From ZLKRG08 sp964565165 (GTDB taxonomy: Bacteria > Actinomycetota > Actinomycetes > Nanopelagicales > Nanopelagicaceae): 64,000 nucleotides of DNA. The stretch lies in the NCBI GenBank assembly GCA_964565165.1, contig CAZMDJ010000001.1, positions 1-64,000 of the forward strand, written 5' to 3'. Below the pieces are notes generated by a model. The model was not told the origin of the DNA, made no database searches, and worked only from the letters and a program-made list of their open reading frames with translations. A program made the position numbers and the translations under genes. Positions within the stretch are counted from its first letter, which is position 1. The number at the start of each line of letters is the position of its first letter. Positions 15,506-25,280 of this stretch are shown here, in pieces.

Positions 15506-16267
15506 ATGTCAGGCCATTCCAAATGGGCGACGACCAAGCATAAGAAAGCCATCATCGATGCGCGACGTGCTAAGAGTTTTGCAAAGCTAACAAAAGCAAT
15601 CGAAGTTGCAGCACGTAATGGCGGTGCGGATATTTCAGGTAATCCTGCGCTCTACGATGCAATCCAAAAAGCGAAGAAGACATCTGTACCTAACGACAAT
15701 ATTGACCGCGCAATTAAACGCGGTGCTGGCTTAGAAGATGGTGCTGCTACATACGAGACCATCATGTACGAAGGTTATGGACCAGCTGGCGTTGCAATCA
15801 TGATCGAATGTTTGACCGACAACCGCAATCGTGCAGCATCTGAAGTTCGCGTTGCGGTTACCCGTAACGGTGGCAACATGGCAGATCCAGGATCTGTTGC
15901 TTATCTATTTAATCGCAAGGGTGTCGTGGTTGTACCTAAGAGCAGTGGCGCGACTGAAGATTCATTAATGGAAGCAACACTTGATGCTGGCGCAGAAGAG
16001 ATTAAGGATCTAGGAGATACTTTCGAAATTATCTCTGAAGCTTCAGATATGGTCGCAGTGCGTACTGCTTTGCAGAGCGCAAATATTGATTACGACTCAG
16101 CTGATTCTTCATTCCTTCCAACGATGTCGATTCCAGTTACCGATCCAGAAGTTGCAAAGAAACTTTTCGATTTAATCGATGCAATTGAAGAGTCTGATGA
16201 AGTTCAGAACGTATACGGTAATTTTGATGTTTCTGATGAGGTCATGGAGAAGGCAGCGAGCCTCTAA
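15506..16267 (+). CDS. yebC: YebC/PmpR family protein
   Basis: A 253-residue TACO1/YebC family protein, starting MSGHSKWATTKHKK. The start at 15506 is supported by AAGGTGGG at 15490-15497; a TTG at 15497 is in frame but less likely. Family members act as regulators, and recent work links some to relief of ribosome stalling. It precedes ruvCAB as in most actinobacteria. Confidence 0.93.
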   Translation: MSGHSKWATTKHKKAIIDARRAKSFAKLTKAIEVAARNGGADISGNPALYDAIQKAKKTSVPNDNIDRAIKRGAGLEDGAATYETIMYEGYGPAGVAIMIECLTDNRNRAASEVRVAVTRNGGNMADPGSVAYLFNRKGVVVVPKSSGATEDSLMEATLDAGAEEIKDLGDTFEIISEASDMVAVRTALQSANIDYDSADSSFLPTMSIPVTDPEVAKKLFDLIDAIEESDEVQNVYGNFDVSDEVMEKAASL

Positions 16268-16288
16268 GGTAAAAGCACCGCTCTAATT

Positions 16289-16294
16289 TAGGAT
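16289..16294 (+). promoter_or_regulatory. -10 box for ruvC
   Basis: TAGGAT is followed by seven bases and ATG 16302, a leaderless layout. Confidence 0.5.
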
Positions 16295-16301
16295 TTGGAG
16301 C

Positions 16302-16835
16302 ATGCGCGTCTTAGCTATCGACCCGGGTCTAACCCGTTGCGGTATTGGCGTAATTGAATCAAGCAACATGAGCTTGGTGGCCGTAGGCGTCTTAAAGAGC
16401 TCTGCTGAGGCAGCAATTGAATCTCGCCTTAAAGATATTGATGCGCAGATTCGCGAATGGATCTTGCTGCACCAGCCAGATGTAATTGCAATCGAACGAG
16501 TATTTTCACAACAGAATTTACGTACCGTTATGGGTACAGCACAGGTTGCAGGTATTGCACTTCTTGCTGCTGCGCAATCAGATATCAAAGTTGTAATGCA
16601 TACGCCTTCTGAGGTTAAGGCAGCAGTTACCGGCAGCGGTCGCGCTAAGAAAGATCAAGTTGCAGATATGGTGCAACGAATTCTTAAACTTGAAACTATT
16701 CCAAAACCCGTAGATGCAACAGATGCGCTTGCACTTGCAATCTGTCATGTATGGCGCGGTAGCGGTAATGATCGCATCGCAGCTGCTGTTTCGAAAGAGA
16801 AGAAGCGGTTACTTGCGCTAAAGGGTGGCGCATGA
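16302..16835 (+). CDS. ruvC: Holliday junction resolvase RuvC
   Basis: A 177-residue endonuclease with the four acidic catalytic residues D7, E65, D138 and D141. It cuts Holliday junctions bound by RuvAB. It heads the ruvCAB operon; the stop overlaps ruvA by four bases. Confidence 0.96.
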   Translation: MRVLAIDPGLTRCGIGVIESSNMSLVAVGVLKSSAEAAIESRLKDIDAQIREWILLHQPDVIAIERVFSQQNLRTVMGTAQVAGIALLAAAQSDIKVVMHTPSEVKAAVTGSGRAKKDQVADMVQRILKLETIPKPVDATDALALAICHVWRGSGNDRIAAAVSKEKKRLLALKGGA

Positions 16836-17443
16836 TCGCTTCATTATTCGGAACAATTCGTTCGCTCAAATTAGATCAAGCGGTAATTGATGTGAATGGT
16901 GTTGGCTACCTACTTCATATAACTCCAAAAACATCTGGCCACTTAAGTATTGGCCGCGATTTCCAAGTCTTCACATCTCTCGTGGTCCGCGAAGATGCAA
17001 TGACGCTTTTTGCTTTTACTGATAGCGATCAACGAGAACTCTTCGAATTGGTACAAACAGTTTCAGGTATCGGCCCTAAGGTTGCGCTAGCGATTACAGC
17101 GGCTATGGGTATTGATGATTTGGCGCATGCAGTTAATTCAAAGGATGAAGGCGCAATTGCCGCTGTCCAAGGAATCGGCAAAAAAGGCGCACAGCGTCTA
17201 ATTCTTGAACTCACTGGAAAACTAGATTTCACTCATCCAGCTAGCAAGAGCGTTGGATTCTCTTGGCGCGATCAACTAATTGATGCGCTAACAGGTTTAG
17301 GTTTCGCACGTCGCCAAGCTGAAGTTGCTGTGAATGAGATTGCGGCGAATAGAGATGCGTCTGAATTAAGTTCGCTCACACCATCTGAACTATTAAAGAT
17401 GGCACTTTCACACGCAAATACGCAAAAAGGTTTGGGTAAATGA
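16832..17443 (+). CDS. ruvA: Holliday junction helicase subunit RuvA
   Basis: A 203-residue protein with an OB-fold N-terminus (MIASLFGTIRSL), helix-hairpin-helix motifs (VSGIGPKVAL, VQGIGKKGAQRLI) and a C-terminal RuvB-binding domain. It binds four-way junctions and loads RuvB. It overlaps both neighbours by four bases. Confidence 0.96.
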   Translation: MIASLFGTIRSLKLDQAVIDVNGVGYLLHITPKTSGHLSIGRDFQVFTSLVVREDAMTLFAFTDSDQRELFELVQTVSGIGPKVALAITAAMGIDDLAHAVNSKDEGAIAAVQGIGKKGAQRLILELTGKLDFTHPASKSVGFSWRDQLIDALTGLGFARRQAEVAVNEIAANRDASELSSLTPSELLKMALSHANTQKGLGK

Positions 17444-18468
17444 GCGACCGCATAGTTTCCCCGGATGCAGGTAGCGAAGAGAGCGCTTCAGAACATGCGC
17501 TACGACCAAAATCTTTAACTGAATTTGTCGGACAACAACGAGTCCGCGAACAAGTTAGCGTGTTACTGCAATCTGCAAAGAGTCGTGGGGTAGCTGCGGA
17601 TCACATGTTGTTATCTGGTCCTCCGGGTTTAGGTAAAACCACTCTGGCATTTATTCTCGCCGAAGAGCTTGGTGCTCCAATTCGAATTACTAGCGGCCCA
17701 GCAATTACTCATGCTGGTGATTTAGCGGCAATCCTTTCATCGCTTACTGAAGGAGAGATTCTCTTTCTTGATGAAATCCATCGTTTAACCAGACCGGCGG
17801 AAGAGTTGCTCTATTTAGCCATGGAAGATTTTCGTGTAGATGTAGTTGTAGGTAAAGGTCCAGGCGCAACTGCAATTCCATTAGACCTTCCGAAATTTAC
17901 TTTAGTTGGCGCAACTACTCGCGCCGGTCTATTGCCACCACCGCTTCGTGATCGCTTTGGTTTTACAGCCCATATGGAATTCTACGAAAATGATGATTTA
18001 GCAAAGATCATCGAACGTTCAGCGAAACTTTTACGTATCGATATCGATGGAAAATCAGTTGCAGAGATTGCTGGTCGTTCTCGCGGAACTCCACGTATTG
18101 CTAACCGTTTGCTTCGAAGAGTTCGAGATTTTGCTTTAGTTAAAAACGTTTCAAAGATTGATCTAGCAACAACACAGAGCGCTCTTGAAATGTACGAAGT
18201 GGATTTGATCGGTTTAGATCGATTAGACCGCGCTGTTCTGCAAGCTCTAGTTGAACGCTTCAATGGTGGGCCAGTTGGTTTATCAACTCTGGCTATTGCA
18301 GTTGGAGAAGAGACGGAAACTGTTGAATCTGTCGCGGAACCATTTTTAGTTCGCACTGGCTTATTGGCGCGAACTTCACGCGGTCGAGTTGCAACCCCTG
18401 CTGGCTTTAGTCATTTGGGCCACAAATCGCCTCAAGGTTGGAGCCTTTTCGACAGTTCGGAAGGCTAG
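17440..18468 (+). CDS. ruvB: Holliday junction branch migration ATPase RuvB
   Basis: A 342-residue AAA+ ATPase with Walker A GPPGLGKTT (60-68), Walker B ILFLDEIH (about 107-114), sensor TTRAGLLPPPLRDRFG and a C-terminal winged helix. It drives branch migration with RuvA. No yajC gene lies between ruvB and secD, unlike in many actinobacteria. Confidence 0.97.
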   Translation: MSDRIVSPDAGSEESASEHALRPKSLTEFVGQQRVREQVSVLLQSAKSRGVAADHMLLSGPPGLGKTTLAFILAEELGAPIRITSGPAITHAGDLAAILSSLTEGEILFLDEIHRLTRPAEELLYLAMEDFRVDVVVGKGPGATAIPLDLPKFTLVGATTRAGLLPPPLRDRFGFTAHMEFYENDDLAKIIERSAKLLRIDIDGKSVAEIAGRSRGTPRIANRLLRRVRDFALVKNVSKIDLATTQSALEMYEVDLIGLDRLDRAVLQALVERFNGGPVGLSTLAIAVGEETETVESVAEPFLVRTGLLARTSRGRVATPAGFSHLGHKSPQGWSLFDSSEG

Positions 18469-18472
18469 GCAA

Positions 18473-18478
18473 TAAACT
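18473..18478 (+). promoter_or_regulatory. -10 box for secD
   Basis: TAAACT is followed by eight bases and ATG 18487. It sits in the 18-base ruvB-secD spacer. Confidence 0.4.
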
Positions 18479-18486
18479 CTCGCCCT

Positions 18487-19983
18487 ATGTCTACGAACAC
18501 ACAGGGACCAAAGGGCCAACGCCCGGTTAGAACTCTGCTGGCTTTAGCCCTAGTTCTAATTATCGGAATCGCATCAGCCGTTATCTCAAAGGCGACCTCA
18601 ATTCATTTGGGTCTAGATCTTCGAGGCGGCACGAGCGTCACACTTCAACCACGTATCTCTGAAGGTACATCTGGAAAGGTAACAAGCGCTGCGATTGATC
18701 AAGCTGTATCAATTATTCGTAGCCGCGTTAACTCACTCGGTGTTGCTGAATCAGAAGTTACAGCACAGGGTAGCGGTGCTAATCGACAGATTGTGATTTC
18801 AGTTCCAGGGGACACTGGTCGTCGAATCGTTGAACTTGTAGGCAACACTGCAGAACTTCGCTTCCGCCAAGTTCTAGCTGAATCAACTTCAGGTGCCGCA
18901 TCAGGGGCTGGCGCATCGACACCAGTTTCAGGTGTGAGCGCAGAGATCAACGCAAAATATGCTGCAATTGATTGTTCAACACTAGCAGCGCGTCAGAATT
19001 TAGGTGGAGATTCACCAGAGCAGACCATCGTTACTTGTGCACGTAACTCTGCAACTAAATACATCCTTGGTCCAGCTGAAGTTGTAGGCCGCGAAGTTTC
19101 AAAGGCATCTGCAGGTTTAGATACTCAAGCTGGAAATGTTTGGACAGTACAACTAACTTTTAATAATGATGGCACAAAGAAGTTTGGTGCAATTACTCAG
19201 CGCGTAACAGGACTTGCATCTCCTCAAAATCAAGTAGCGATTGTTCTGGATGGTCTTGTGGTTTCAGCTCCACGAATTACCGAAGCAATCATGTCGGGCA
19301 ATGCGCAGATCACTGGTTCATTTACTCAGCAAGATGCAACAGATCTAGCAAATGTACTAAAATATGGTGCGCTTCCTCTTGCATTCGATCGTGGTGAAGT
19401 TCAGCAGATATCTCCAACACTTGGCAAAGATCAGCTTCATGCAGGTTTGCTAGCAGGTGGACTTGGCCTACTTCTAGTTATGCTTTACATCTTCTTGTTC
19501 TACCGTGGTCTTGGAGTTGTTTCAGCAGGTTCATTGATTATTGCTGGTGCGTTTACATACGTAACCTTCTTACTATTAGGTAAAACCATTGGATTTACAC
19601 TGACATTGGCAGGTATTGCCGGTGCGATCGTCTCTATCGGTATTACCGCCGACTCATTTATCGTCTACTTCGAACGTGTACGTGATGAGGTACGAGAAGG
19701 TCGTTCACTACGTTCTGCTGTTGAATCAGGTTGGATTCGAGCTCGTCGCACCATCTTGGTTGCGGACTTCGTTTCAATCATTGCAGCTGCGTTGCTTTAC
19801 TTCTTTGCAGTCGGCGGTGTGCGTGGTTTCGCATTCACACTCGGAATTTCAACTCTGATCGACTTGCTTGTGGTCTTCTTCTTCACCAAGCCAATGATGA
19901 GCTTGATTGGTCGTTCAAAGTTTTATAACTCAGGTCGCGCGATAACAGGTGTATCTCGCAAGAGCCTTGGATTGGAGGCGTAA
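18487..19983 (+). CDS. secD: protein translocase subunit SecD
   Basis: A 498-residue RND-type membrane subunit. It has one N-terminal membrane helix, GLDLRGGTSVTLQP, a large external domain, and five C-terminal helices beginning near GLLAGGLGLLLVMLY, with GITADSFIVYFERVRDE. With SecF it uses the proton gradient to help proteins out of SecYEG. secF follows after two bases. Confidence 0.96.
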   Translation: MSTNTQGPKGQRPVRTLLALALVLIIGIASAVISKATSIHLGLDLRGGTSVTLQPRISEGTSGKVTSAAIDQAVSIIRSRVNSLGVAESEVTAQGSGANRQIVISVPGDTGRRIVELVGNTAELRFRQVLAESTSGAASGAGASTPVSGVSAEINAKYAAIDCSTLAARQNLGGDSPEQTIVTCARNSATKYILGPAEVVGREVSKASAGLDTQAGNVWTVQLTFNNDGTKKFGAITQRVTGLASPQNQVAIVLDGLVVSAPRITEAIMSGNAQITGSFTQQDATDLANVLKYGALPLAFDRGEVQQISPTLGKDQLHAGLLAGGLGLLLVMLYIFLFYRGLGVVSAGSLIIAGAFTYVTFLLLGKTIGFTLTLAGIAGAIVSIGITADSFIVYFERVRDEVREGRSLRSAVESGWIRARRTILVADFVSIIAAALLYFFAVGGVRGFAFTLGISTLIDLLVVFFFTKPMMSLIGRSKFYNSGRAITGVSRKSLGLEA

Positions 19984-19985
19984 GC

Positions 19986-21041
19986 ATGTCAAAGCTAACA
20001 GGTTTAGGTGGTCGTCTTTATACAGGCGAAACTTCAATTGACATCATTGGTAAGAGAAAGCGTTGGTATGCATTCTCAGGACTTCTGATTGTGCTCTCAT
20101 TCGTAGCTTTAACTTTCCAAGGTTTACACCTAGGTATTGAGTTCAAAGGTGGCGCTTCATACACAATCACTAAAGCTGGGGCAGAGTTAAATCCAGCCCT
20201 TGAAGCAATCACTGAAGCAAATATTCCTGGAGAACCGATTGTGCAATCAATTGGTACCGACAAGGTACGTGTACAGACAGGTTCATTAACAGCTGCAGAA
20301 TCAACTGCGCTGCAAGATGCGCTTGCTGCAAAGTATGCGGTCTCAATCGACACAATTGATACTCAGATCATCGGACCTTCATGGGGTAAAGAAATTACTC
20401 GTAAGGCTCTATACGGTCTAATTGGATTTATTGTGGTTGTGCTTCTTTATCTCGCTATGGCGTTCGAACCAAAGATGGCGATCTCTGCAATCGTTGCAGT
20501 TATTCACGACGTTTTCATTACTGTTGGTATCTACGCACTTGTTGGTTTCGATGTAACACCAGCAACTGTTATCGGATTCTTAACTATCCTCGGTTACTCG
20601 CTTTATGACACCGTGGTTGTTTTCGACAAGATTCGTGAAAATACACGTTCAATCACTGCAACCGGAAAGAGCACCTTCTCTGAAGCAGCTAACTTAGGTG
20701 TTAATCAGACTCTGGTTCGCTCTGCTAATACTTCGCTAATCGCGCTTCTTCCAGTTGGTTCTATTCTCTTCGTAGGCGCAGGTCTACTAGGCGCTGGAAC
20801 TCTTAAGGATTTATCGCTTGCGCTATTTATTGGCCTTGCTGCCGGTACATATTCATCTGTATTTATTGCACCTCCAATTTTGGCAACACTTCGTGAGCGC
20901 GAACCTGCGATGCAGGCGCTTGCTAAGCGAGTTGCTTCACGAAATGGTGCAGCACCAACAGAAGCTGTGGCACAAGTTGAAACAAAGATCGCAGAACGCG
21001 GTCCACGTAATCAACCAAAGCGTAAACACCGCCGTAAATAG
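19986..21041 (+). CDS. secF: protein translocase subunit SecF
   Basis: A 351-residue partner of SecD with six membrane helices, LGIEFKGGASY and the SecF signature GYSLYDTVVVFDKIREN. The C-terminal tail is basic (PKRKHRRK) and faces the cytosol. rel follows directly; the apt gene often placed between secF and rel is absent here. Confidence 0.96.
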   Translation: MSKLTGLGGRLYTGETSIDIIGKRKRWYAFSGLLIVLSFVALTFQGLHLGIEFKGGASYTITKAGAELNPALEAITEANIPGEPIVQSIGTDKVRVQTGSLTAAESTALQDALAAKYAVSIDTIDTQIIGPSWGKEITRKALYGLIGFIVVVLLYLAMAFEPKMAISAIVAVIHDVFITVGIYALVGFDVTPATVIGFLTILGYSLYDTVVVFDKIRENTRSITATGKSTFSEAANLGVNQTLVRSANTSLIALLPVGSILFVGAGLLGAGTLKDLSLALFIGLAAGTYSSVFIAPPILATLREREPAMQALAKRVASRNGAAPTEAVAQVETKIAERGPRNQPKRKHRRK

Positions 21042-21044
21042 TCG

Positions 21045-23210
21045 TTGAACATGGCGGATCTAATTGCTCCGGTAATAGCAGAGGTCCGTCTTCATCATCC
21101 TTCGGCAAAAGCTGAGGATATTCAGCGCGCCTATGAAACTGCGGATAAGGCTCATAGTGGCCAATTACGAAAATCTGGTGAACCTTATATAACGCATCCA
21201 GTGGCAGTTGCCGGAATTCTCGCCGAACTTGGCTTAGATAAAGCAACAATCATTGCTGCGTTATTACATGACACAGTTGAAGATACGCCATATAGCTTGG
21301 TTCAGTTACGTGCGGACTTTGGTGATGAAGTTGCCAATCTTGTTGACGGTGTAACGAAGTTAGACAAACTTACCTACGGCGAAACAGCCGAGGCTGAGAC
21401 AGTACGCAAAATGGTTGTTGCGATGTCTCGCGATATTCGAGTATTAGTCGTGAAGCTTGCCGATCGTTTACATAATGCTCGTACTTGGGAATTTGTAGCT
21501 ACCGAATCAGCGCAACGTAAAGCCCGTGAAACCATTGATATTTACGCACCGCTTGCACATCGACTAGGTATGAACGCGGTTAAGTGGGAACTCGAAGATC
21601 TTTCCTTCAAGGTACTAGAACCTAAAAAATATGAAGAGATTGCGCGTTTAGTAGCTGATCGCGATCCAATGCGCGAGAAGATGACTGAAGAAGTTGTCGA
21701 AACTTTAAATGAGGATTTGAAGCGTGACGGTATTGATGCTGTTGTTACTGGACGACAGAAGCATTACTTCAGTGTTTATCAAAAGATGGTTGTCCGTGGC
21801 CGTGAATTTAATGAAATTTATGATCTAGTTGGCGTCCGAGTTTTGGTTGAAAACGTACGCGATTGTTATGCAGTTTTAGGTTCAATCCACGCGCGTTGGT
21901 CACCAGTTCCTGGTCGCTTTAAAGATTACATTGCGATGCCAAAATTCAATCTTTATCAATCTCTTCATACAACGGTGATTGGACCAAACGGTAAAGCGCT
22001 AGAGATTCAGATTCGTACCCATGAGATGCATGCGCGCGCCGAATTCGGTATCGCTGCACACTGGAAATATAAGAAGGGCGAGAAAGGCGCAGGAGAGACA
22101 CCCGAGATGCTCTGGCTTCAGCAACTTCATGCGTGGCAGCAAGAGACCCAAGACCCTTCTGAATTTTTAGATGCGCTCCGCTTTGATTTAGGTAGCCCAG
22201 AAGTTTATGTATTTACACCAAAGGGCAAAGTGGTCGCACTTCCTGGAGGTTCGACGCCGGTCGACTTCGCCTACACAGTGCATACTGAAATCGGCAATAA
22301 AACTGTTGGTGCAAAAGTTAATGGCCGTTTGGTTCCGCTTGAGACTAAATTAAATAATGGCGATGTCATTGAAGTTGTAACTAATAAGAACCCCCAAGCT
22401 GGACCAAGTCGCGATTGGTTAAATTTTGTAAAGAGTCCACGCGCTAGAAATAAGATCAAAGCATGGTTTACGCGAGAACGTCGTGAAGAGGCGATTGATG
22501 CAGGGCGTGAATCAATCGCTCGTCAGATGCGTAAAGCTGGTCTTCCGCTGCAGAAGATTTTCGCGAGCCAATCTCTAATAGAGCTATCGCACGATTTACG
22601 TTACCCAGATATTGATTCACTTTACGCAGCGGTTGGAGATGGCCACATCTCTGCAGCTGCAGTGATTGATAAGTTGCAAATTCTTCTTGGCGTTGAGGAT
22701 TCACATCCTGAACCAACTATGGAGATACCATCAACGGACGCGATTGCGCGACGTACCTCAAGTGCGATTGAAGTTGAAGGCATTGACGATGTAGTTGTAA
22801 AGCTTGCACGTTGTTGTACGCCGGTACCAGGCGATGTCATTATGGGATTTGTGACCCGCGGTAATGGCGTAAGTGTTCACCGTTCTGATTGTGTAAATGC
22901 AGAGGATCTACAGAAGCATCAAGGTGATCGCGTTGTTCACGTTAAGTGGCTACAAGGCGCTTCTTCGATTTTCTTGGTAAATATCCAAGTAGAAGCACTT
23001 GATCGCGCACGATTACTATCCGATGTAACCCGAGCGCTTTCTGATGCGCAAGTTAATATCCTTAATGCAGCAGTAAGTACCTCAAAAGATCGCATCGCAG
23101 TTTCACGATTTACCTTTGAAATGGCAGATGCCACCCATTTAGATTCAGTATTAGCAGCGGTACGCCAAGTTGAAGGTGTTTACGATGTTTATCGAATCAC
23201 CAATAACTAG
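21045..23210 (+). CDS. rel: bifunctional (p)ppGpp synthetase/hydrolase
   Basis: A 721-residue Rel protein from TTG 21045; ATG 21051 is an equally good start. An intact HD hydrolase domain has H51 and HDTVED (75-80). The synthetase domain has RFKD (291-294), the RXKD form of bifunctional Rel enzymes. TGS (TPKGKVVALPGGSTPVDFAYTVH), zinc-finger-like CCTPVPGD and C-terminal ACT domains follow. It makes and degrades (p)ppGpp in starvation. Its stop abuts the stop of the convergent DUF349 gene. Confidence 0.96.
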   Translation: MNMADLIAPVIAEVRLHHPSAKAEDIQRAYETADKAHSGQLRKSGEPYITHPVAVAGILAELGLDKATIIAALLHDTVEDTPYSLVQLRADFGDEVANLVDGVTKLDKLTYGETAEAETVRKMVVAMSRDIRVLVVKLADRLHNARTWEFVATESAQRKARETIDIYAPLAHRLGMNAVKWELEDLSFKVLEPKKYEEIARLVADRDPMREKMTEEVVETLNEDLKRDGIDAVVTGRQKHYFSVYQKMVVRGREFNEIYDLVGVRVLVENVRDCYAVLGSIHARWSPVPGRFKDYIAMPKFNLYQSLHTTVIGPNGKALEIQIRTHEMHARAEFGIAAHWKYKKGEKGAGETPEMLWLQQLHAWQQETQDPSEFLDALRFDLGSPEVYVFTPKGKVVALPGGSTPVDFAYTVHTEIGNKTVGAKVNGRLVPLETKLNNGDVIEVVTNKNPQAGPSRDWLNFVKSPRARNKIKAWFTRERREEAIDAGRESIARQMRKAGLPLQKIFASQSLIELSHDLRYPDIDSLYAAVGDGHISAAAVIDKLQILLGVEDSHPEPTMEIPSTDAIARRTSSAIEVEGIDDVVVKLARCCTPVPGDVIMGFVTRGNGVSVHRSDCVNAEDLQKHQGDRVVHVKWLQGASSIFLVNIQVEALDRARLLSDVTRALSDAQVNILNAAVSTSKDRIAVSRFTFEMADATHLDSVLAAVRQVEGVYDVYRITNN

Positions 23211-24521
23211 TTAGTTAAATTCAGCTAAACCCTTTTGAGCTTCGCTTAACCATGATCGACGAGCCTCTGCAGCAGCTTTAGCTTCGGCAGCCTTCTTGGT
23301 ATTGCCCGCAGCAGTTGCCTTAGTTGCAGCCTCTTCGTATGCAGCGATCGCCTTAGTTAATTGATCAACAACATCGTTAGCGCGAGCCTTTGCAGCAGGG
23401 TCGCTACGACGCCACTTCTCAGCTTCTGCTTCCTTGATTGCATCTGAAACTTTATCTACACGTGCATCTAGAGCAGCGCGCTTGGTGCGATCGGTCATTC
23501 CGATCTTGCTCCACTTAGCGATAAGTTCGCGGAATTCCTTACGCGCCTTATCAAGATCCGTAATTGGCAAGATTGCTTCAATCTTTGGCAGTAACGCTTC
23601 ACGCTTTGCAAGGTTTTCACCCATTGTGCCTTCGCGCTTTTCAAGGTCGGCATTCTTAGCTGCGAAGAAAGTATCTTGTGCAGCTTTGAAACGTGCCCAA
23701 AGTTTTGTGTCATCTGATGCTTTACCGCGACCAGCAGCCTTCCACTGATCCATGAGCGCTTTAAACGCACGAGCAGTTGCAACCCAATCTGTTGAATTAG
23801 CAAGTGACTCTGCCTTCTCAACAAGTTCCTTCTTTGTAGATGAAACTGTTTTCTGCGCAGCATCAAGAGTTGCAAAGTGGGTACGGCGACGCTTATCAAA
23901 TTTATTACGAGCAGAGGAGAAGCGCTTCCAAAGATCGGTATCTGCCTTCTTATCTAAACGAGGAGCAGCTTTCCATTGATCTAGAAGTTCTTTTAGGCGT
24001 TCGCCAGTTGCTTTCCAGCTCTCAGAATCTGCAAGTGATTCTGCCTCAACAACAATATTTTCCTTTTGGATAAGGGCATCTGCACGCTTTGCTTCGCGTT
24101 CTGCTTTCTCGAGAGCTTTCTTCGCTTCGTATTGAGCACGGTTGCCTTCGATAATTTCTGGAAGCTGATTAAGAGAGGCATGTAGCGCTTCAAGATCGCC
24201 AACAACATTACTATCAATAATTTGTTGACGTAATTTATTAACTGCATCGTGTGCATCGCTAGGTACCATCGCGCCACCGCGGATACGTGCGCCAAGGATT
24301 GCTACTTCAGATGCAAGTGCTTCAAATTTACGGACGAAGTATTGAAGAGCTTCGTCAGCGGTCTTTCCTGGATATGAACCAACAGCTTTATCGCCATAAG
24401 GAGTACGAACAAATACCGTTCCATCTTCTGCGACATAACCAAACTTCGCAGGATCTCCGATTAGCGCTGTTGCTGCTGATGGATTGATATGTGATGCAAC
24501 TTGTGATGGGTTCTCGGACAT
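23211..24521 (-). CDS. DUF349 repeat protein
   Basis: A 436-residue, highly charged, helical protein from ATG 24521, which has AAGGAG upstream; the longer frame from 24539 is not favoured. It has several DUF349 repeats, seen as recurring WKATGERLKELLDQWKAA-like units near residues 175, 250 and 330, each ending in a W-K-aromatic pattern. An Ala/Lys-rich coiled-coil tail follows. The family is common next to rel in actinobacteria. Its function is unclear. Confidence 0.85.
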   Translation of the reverse strand: MSENPSQVASHINPSAATALIGDPAKFGYVAEDGTVFVRTPYGDKAVGSYPGKTADEALQYFVRKFEALASEVAILGARIRGGAMVPSDAHDAVNKLRQQIIDSNVVGDLEALHASLNQLPEIIEGNRAQYEAKKALEKAEREAKRADALIQKENIVVEAESLADSESWKATGERLKELLDQWKAAPRLDKKADTDLWKRFSSARNKFDKRRRTHFATLDAAQKTVSSTKKELVEKAESLANSTDWVATARAFKALMDQWKAAGRGKASDDTKLWARFKAAQDTFFAAKNADLEKREGTMGENLAKREALLPKIEAILPITDLDKARKEFRELIAKWSKIGMTDRTKRAALDARVDKVSDAIKEAEAEKWRRSDPAAKARANDVVDQLTKAIAAYEEAATKATAAGNTKKAAEAKAAAEARRSWLSEAQKGLAEFN

Positions 24522-24542
24522 ATTTCTTACTCCTTGCACTAG

Positions 24543-24556
24543 AGAGTTTTAACTCT
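24543..24556. promoter_or_regulatory. inverted repeat in DUF349/MBL divergent spacer
   Basis: AGAGTT-TT-AACTCT is a perfect 6-bp inverted repeat about 20 bases upstream of the DUF349 ATG. It may be an operator; no regulator is identified. Confidence 0.3.
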
Positions 24557-24606
24557 GTCGTTGTAAGTCACTCGATTAAAAGCGACGGCGTTTAGGTCAG
24601 AAAGGT

Positions 24607-24612
24607 TACCCT
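24607..24612 (+). promoter_or_regulatory. possible -10 box for MBL hydrolase gene
   Basis: TACCCT is followed by five bases and ATG 24618, close enough for a leaderless transcript of the MBL-hisS-aspS unit. Confidence 0.35.
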
Positions 24613-24617
24613 GAGCC

Positions 24618-25280
24618 ATGCTCGTTACCAACTTTCAGGCGGAAGCCTTCGCTACCAACTGCTGGATTTTGAGCGTGGGTCGTGGCAATGAGTGCATCGT
24701 GGTCGATCCTGGAATGCCTAACGTCTCCGAACAGCTTGCCGAGAAGTTGGCCGAGTTCGATTTAAAGCCGGTAGCAACGCTCATCACCCATGGACATTTA
24801 GACCATACATTTTCAGTGCAACCTATCTGCGATGGATACGGAATTCCGGCAATGATTCATGAAGCAGATCGCGACTTACTTTTACATCCAGAACGTGCAC
24901 ACGGCGCGGAGTTCATTAAACAATTATCCGGAATTGAATGGATTGAACCGAAAGAAGTTGTTGAATTAAAAGATGGACAGATCTTTGATTTAGTCGGTCT
25001 CCAATTTAAAGCGATACATGCACCTGGACATACCAAGGGCTCGGTGATGTTCGAAGTAAATGGCGAAGTCCTAATTTCCGGAGATGTGCTCTTTGCAGGA
25101 TCTATCGGTCGCACCGATTTACCTGGCGGCTCTTCTGCGGCAATGGAGAAATCTTTACGAGAAAAGGTCCTGCCGCTACCTGATGTGATGCAAGTTCTGC
25201 CTGGACACGGTCCAGAAACATCAATTGGGCGAGAGAGAAAATACAATCAGTTCCTACTCAATTTGAAGGGCTCTTACTGA
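24618..25280 (+). CDS. metallo-beta-lactamase fold hydrolase (glyoxalase II-like)
   Basis: A 220-residue MBL-fold enzyme with THGHLDH (57-63), later HAPGHTKGS, GDVLFAGSIGRTDLPGG and PGHGPETS, the binuclear zinc pattern of the glyoxalase II/persulfide dioxygenase group. It probably cleaves a thioester or related substrate, not a beta-lactam. It starts without a Shine-Dalgarno and overlaps hisS by one base. Confidence 0.88.
   Translation: MLVTNFQAEAFATNCWILSVGRGNECIVVDPGMPNVSEQLAEKLAEFDLKPVATLITHGHLDHTFSVQPICDGYGIPAMIHEADRDLLLHPERAHGAEFIKQLSGIEWIEPKEVVELKDGQIFDLVGLQFKAIHAPGHTKGSVMFEVNGEVLISGDVLFAGSIGRTDLPGGSSAAMEKSLREKVLPLPDVMQVLPGHGPETSIGRERKYNQFLLNLKGSY

Noticed and set aside
23434..24487. 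Several open frames on the plus strand across the DUF349 gene
   Set aside because: The repetitive Ala/Lys/Glu codons of DUF349 leave other frames open by chance; none has domain features.
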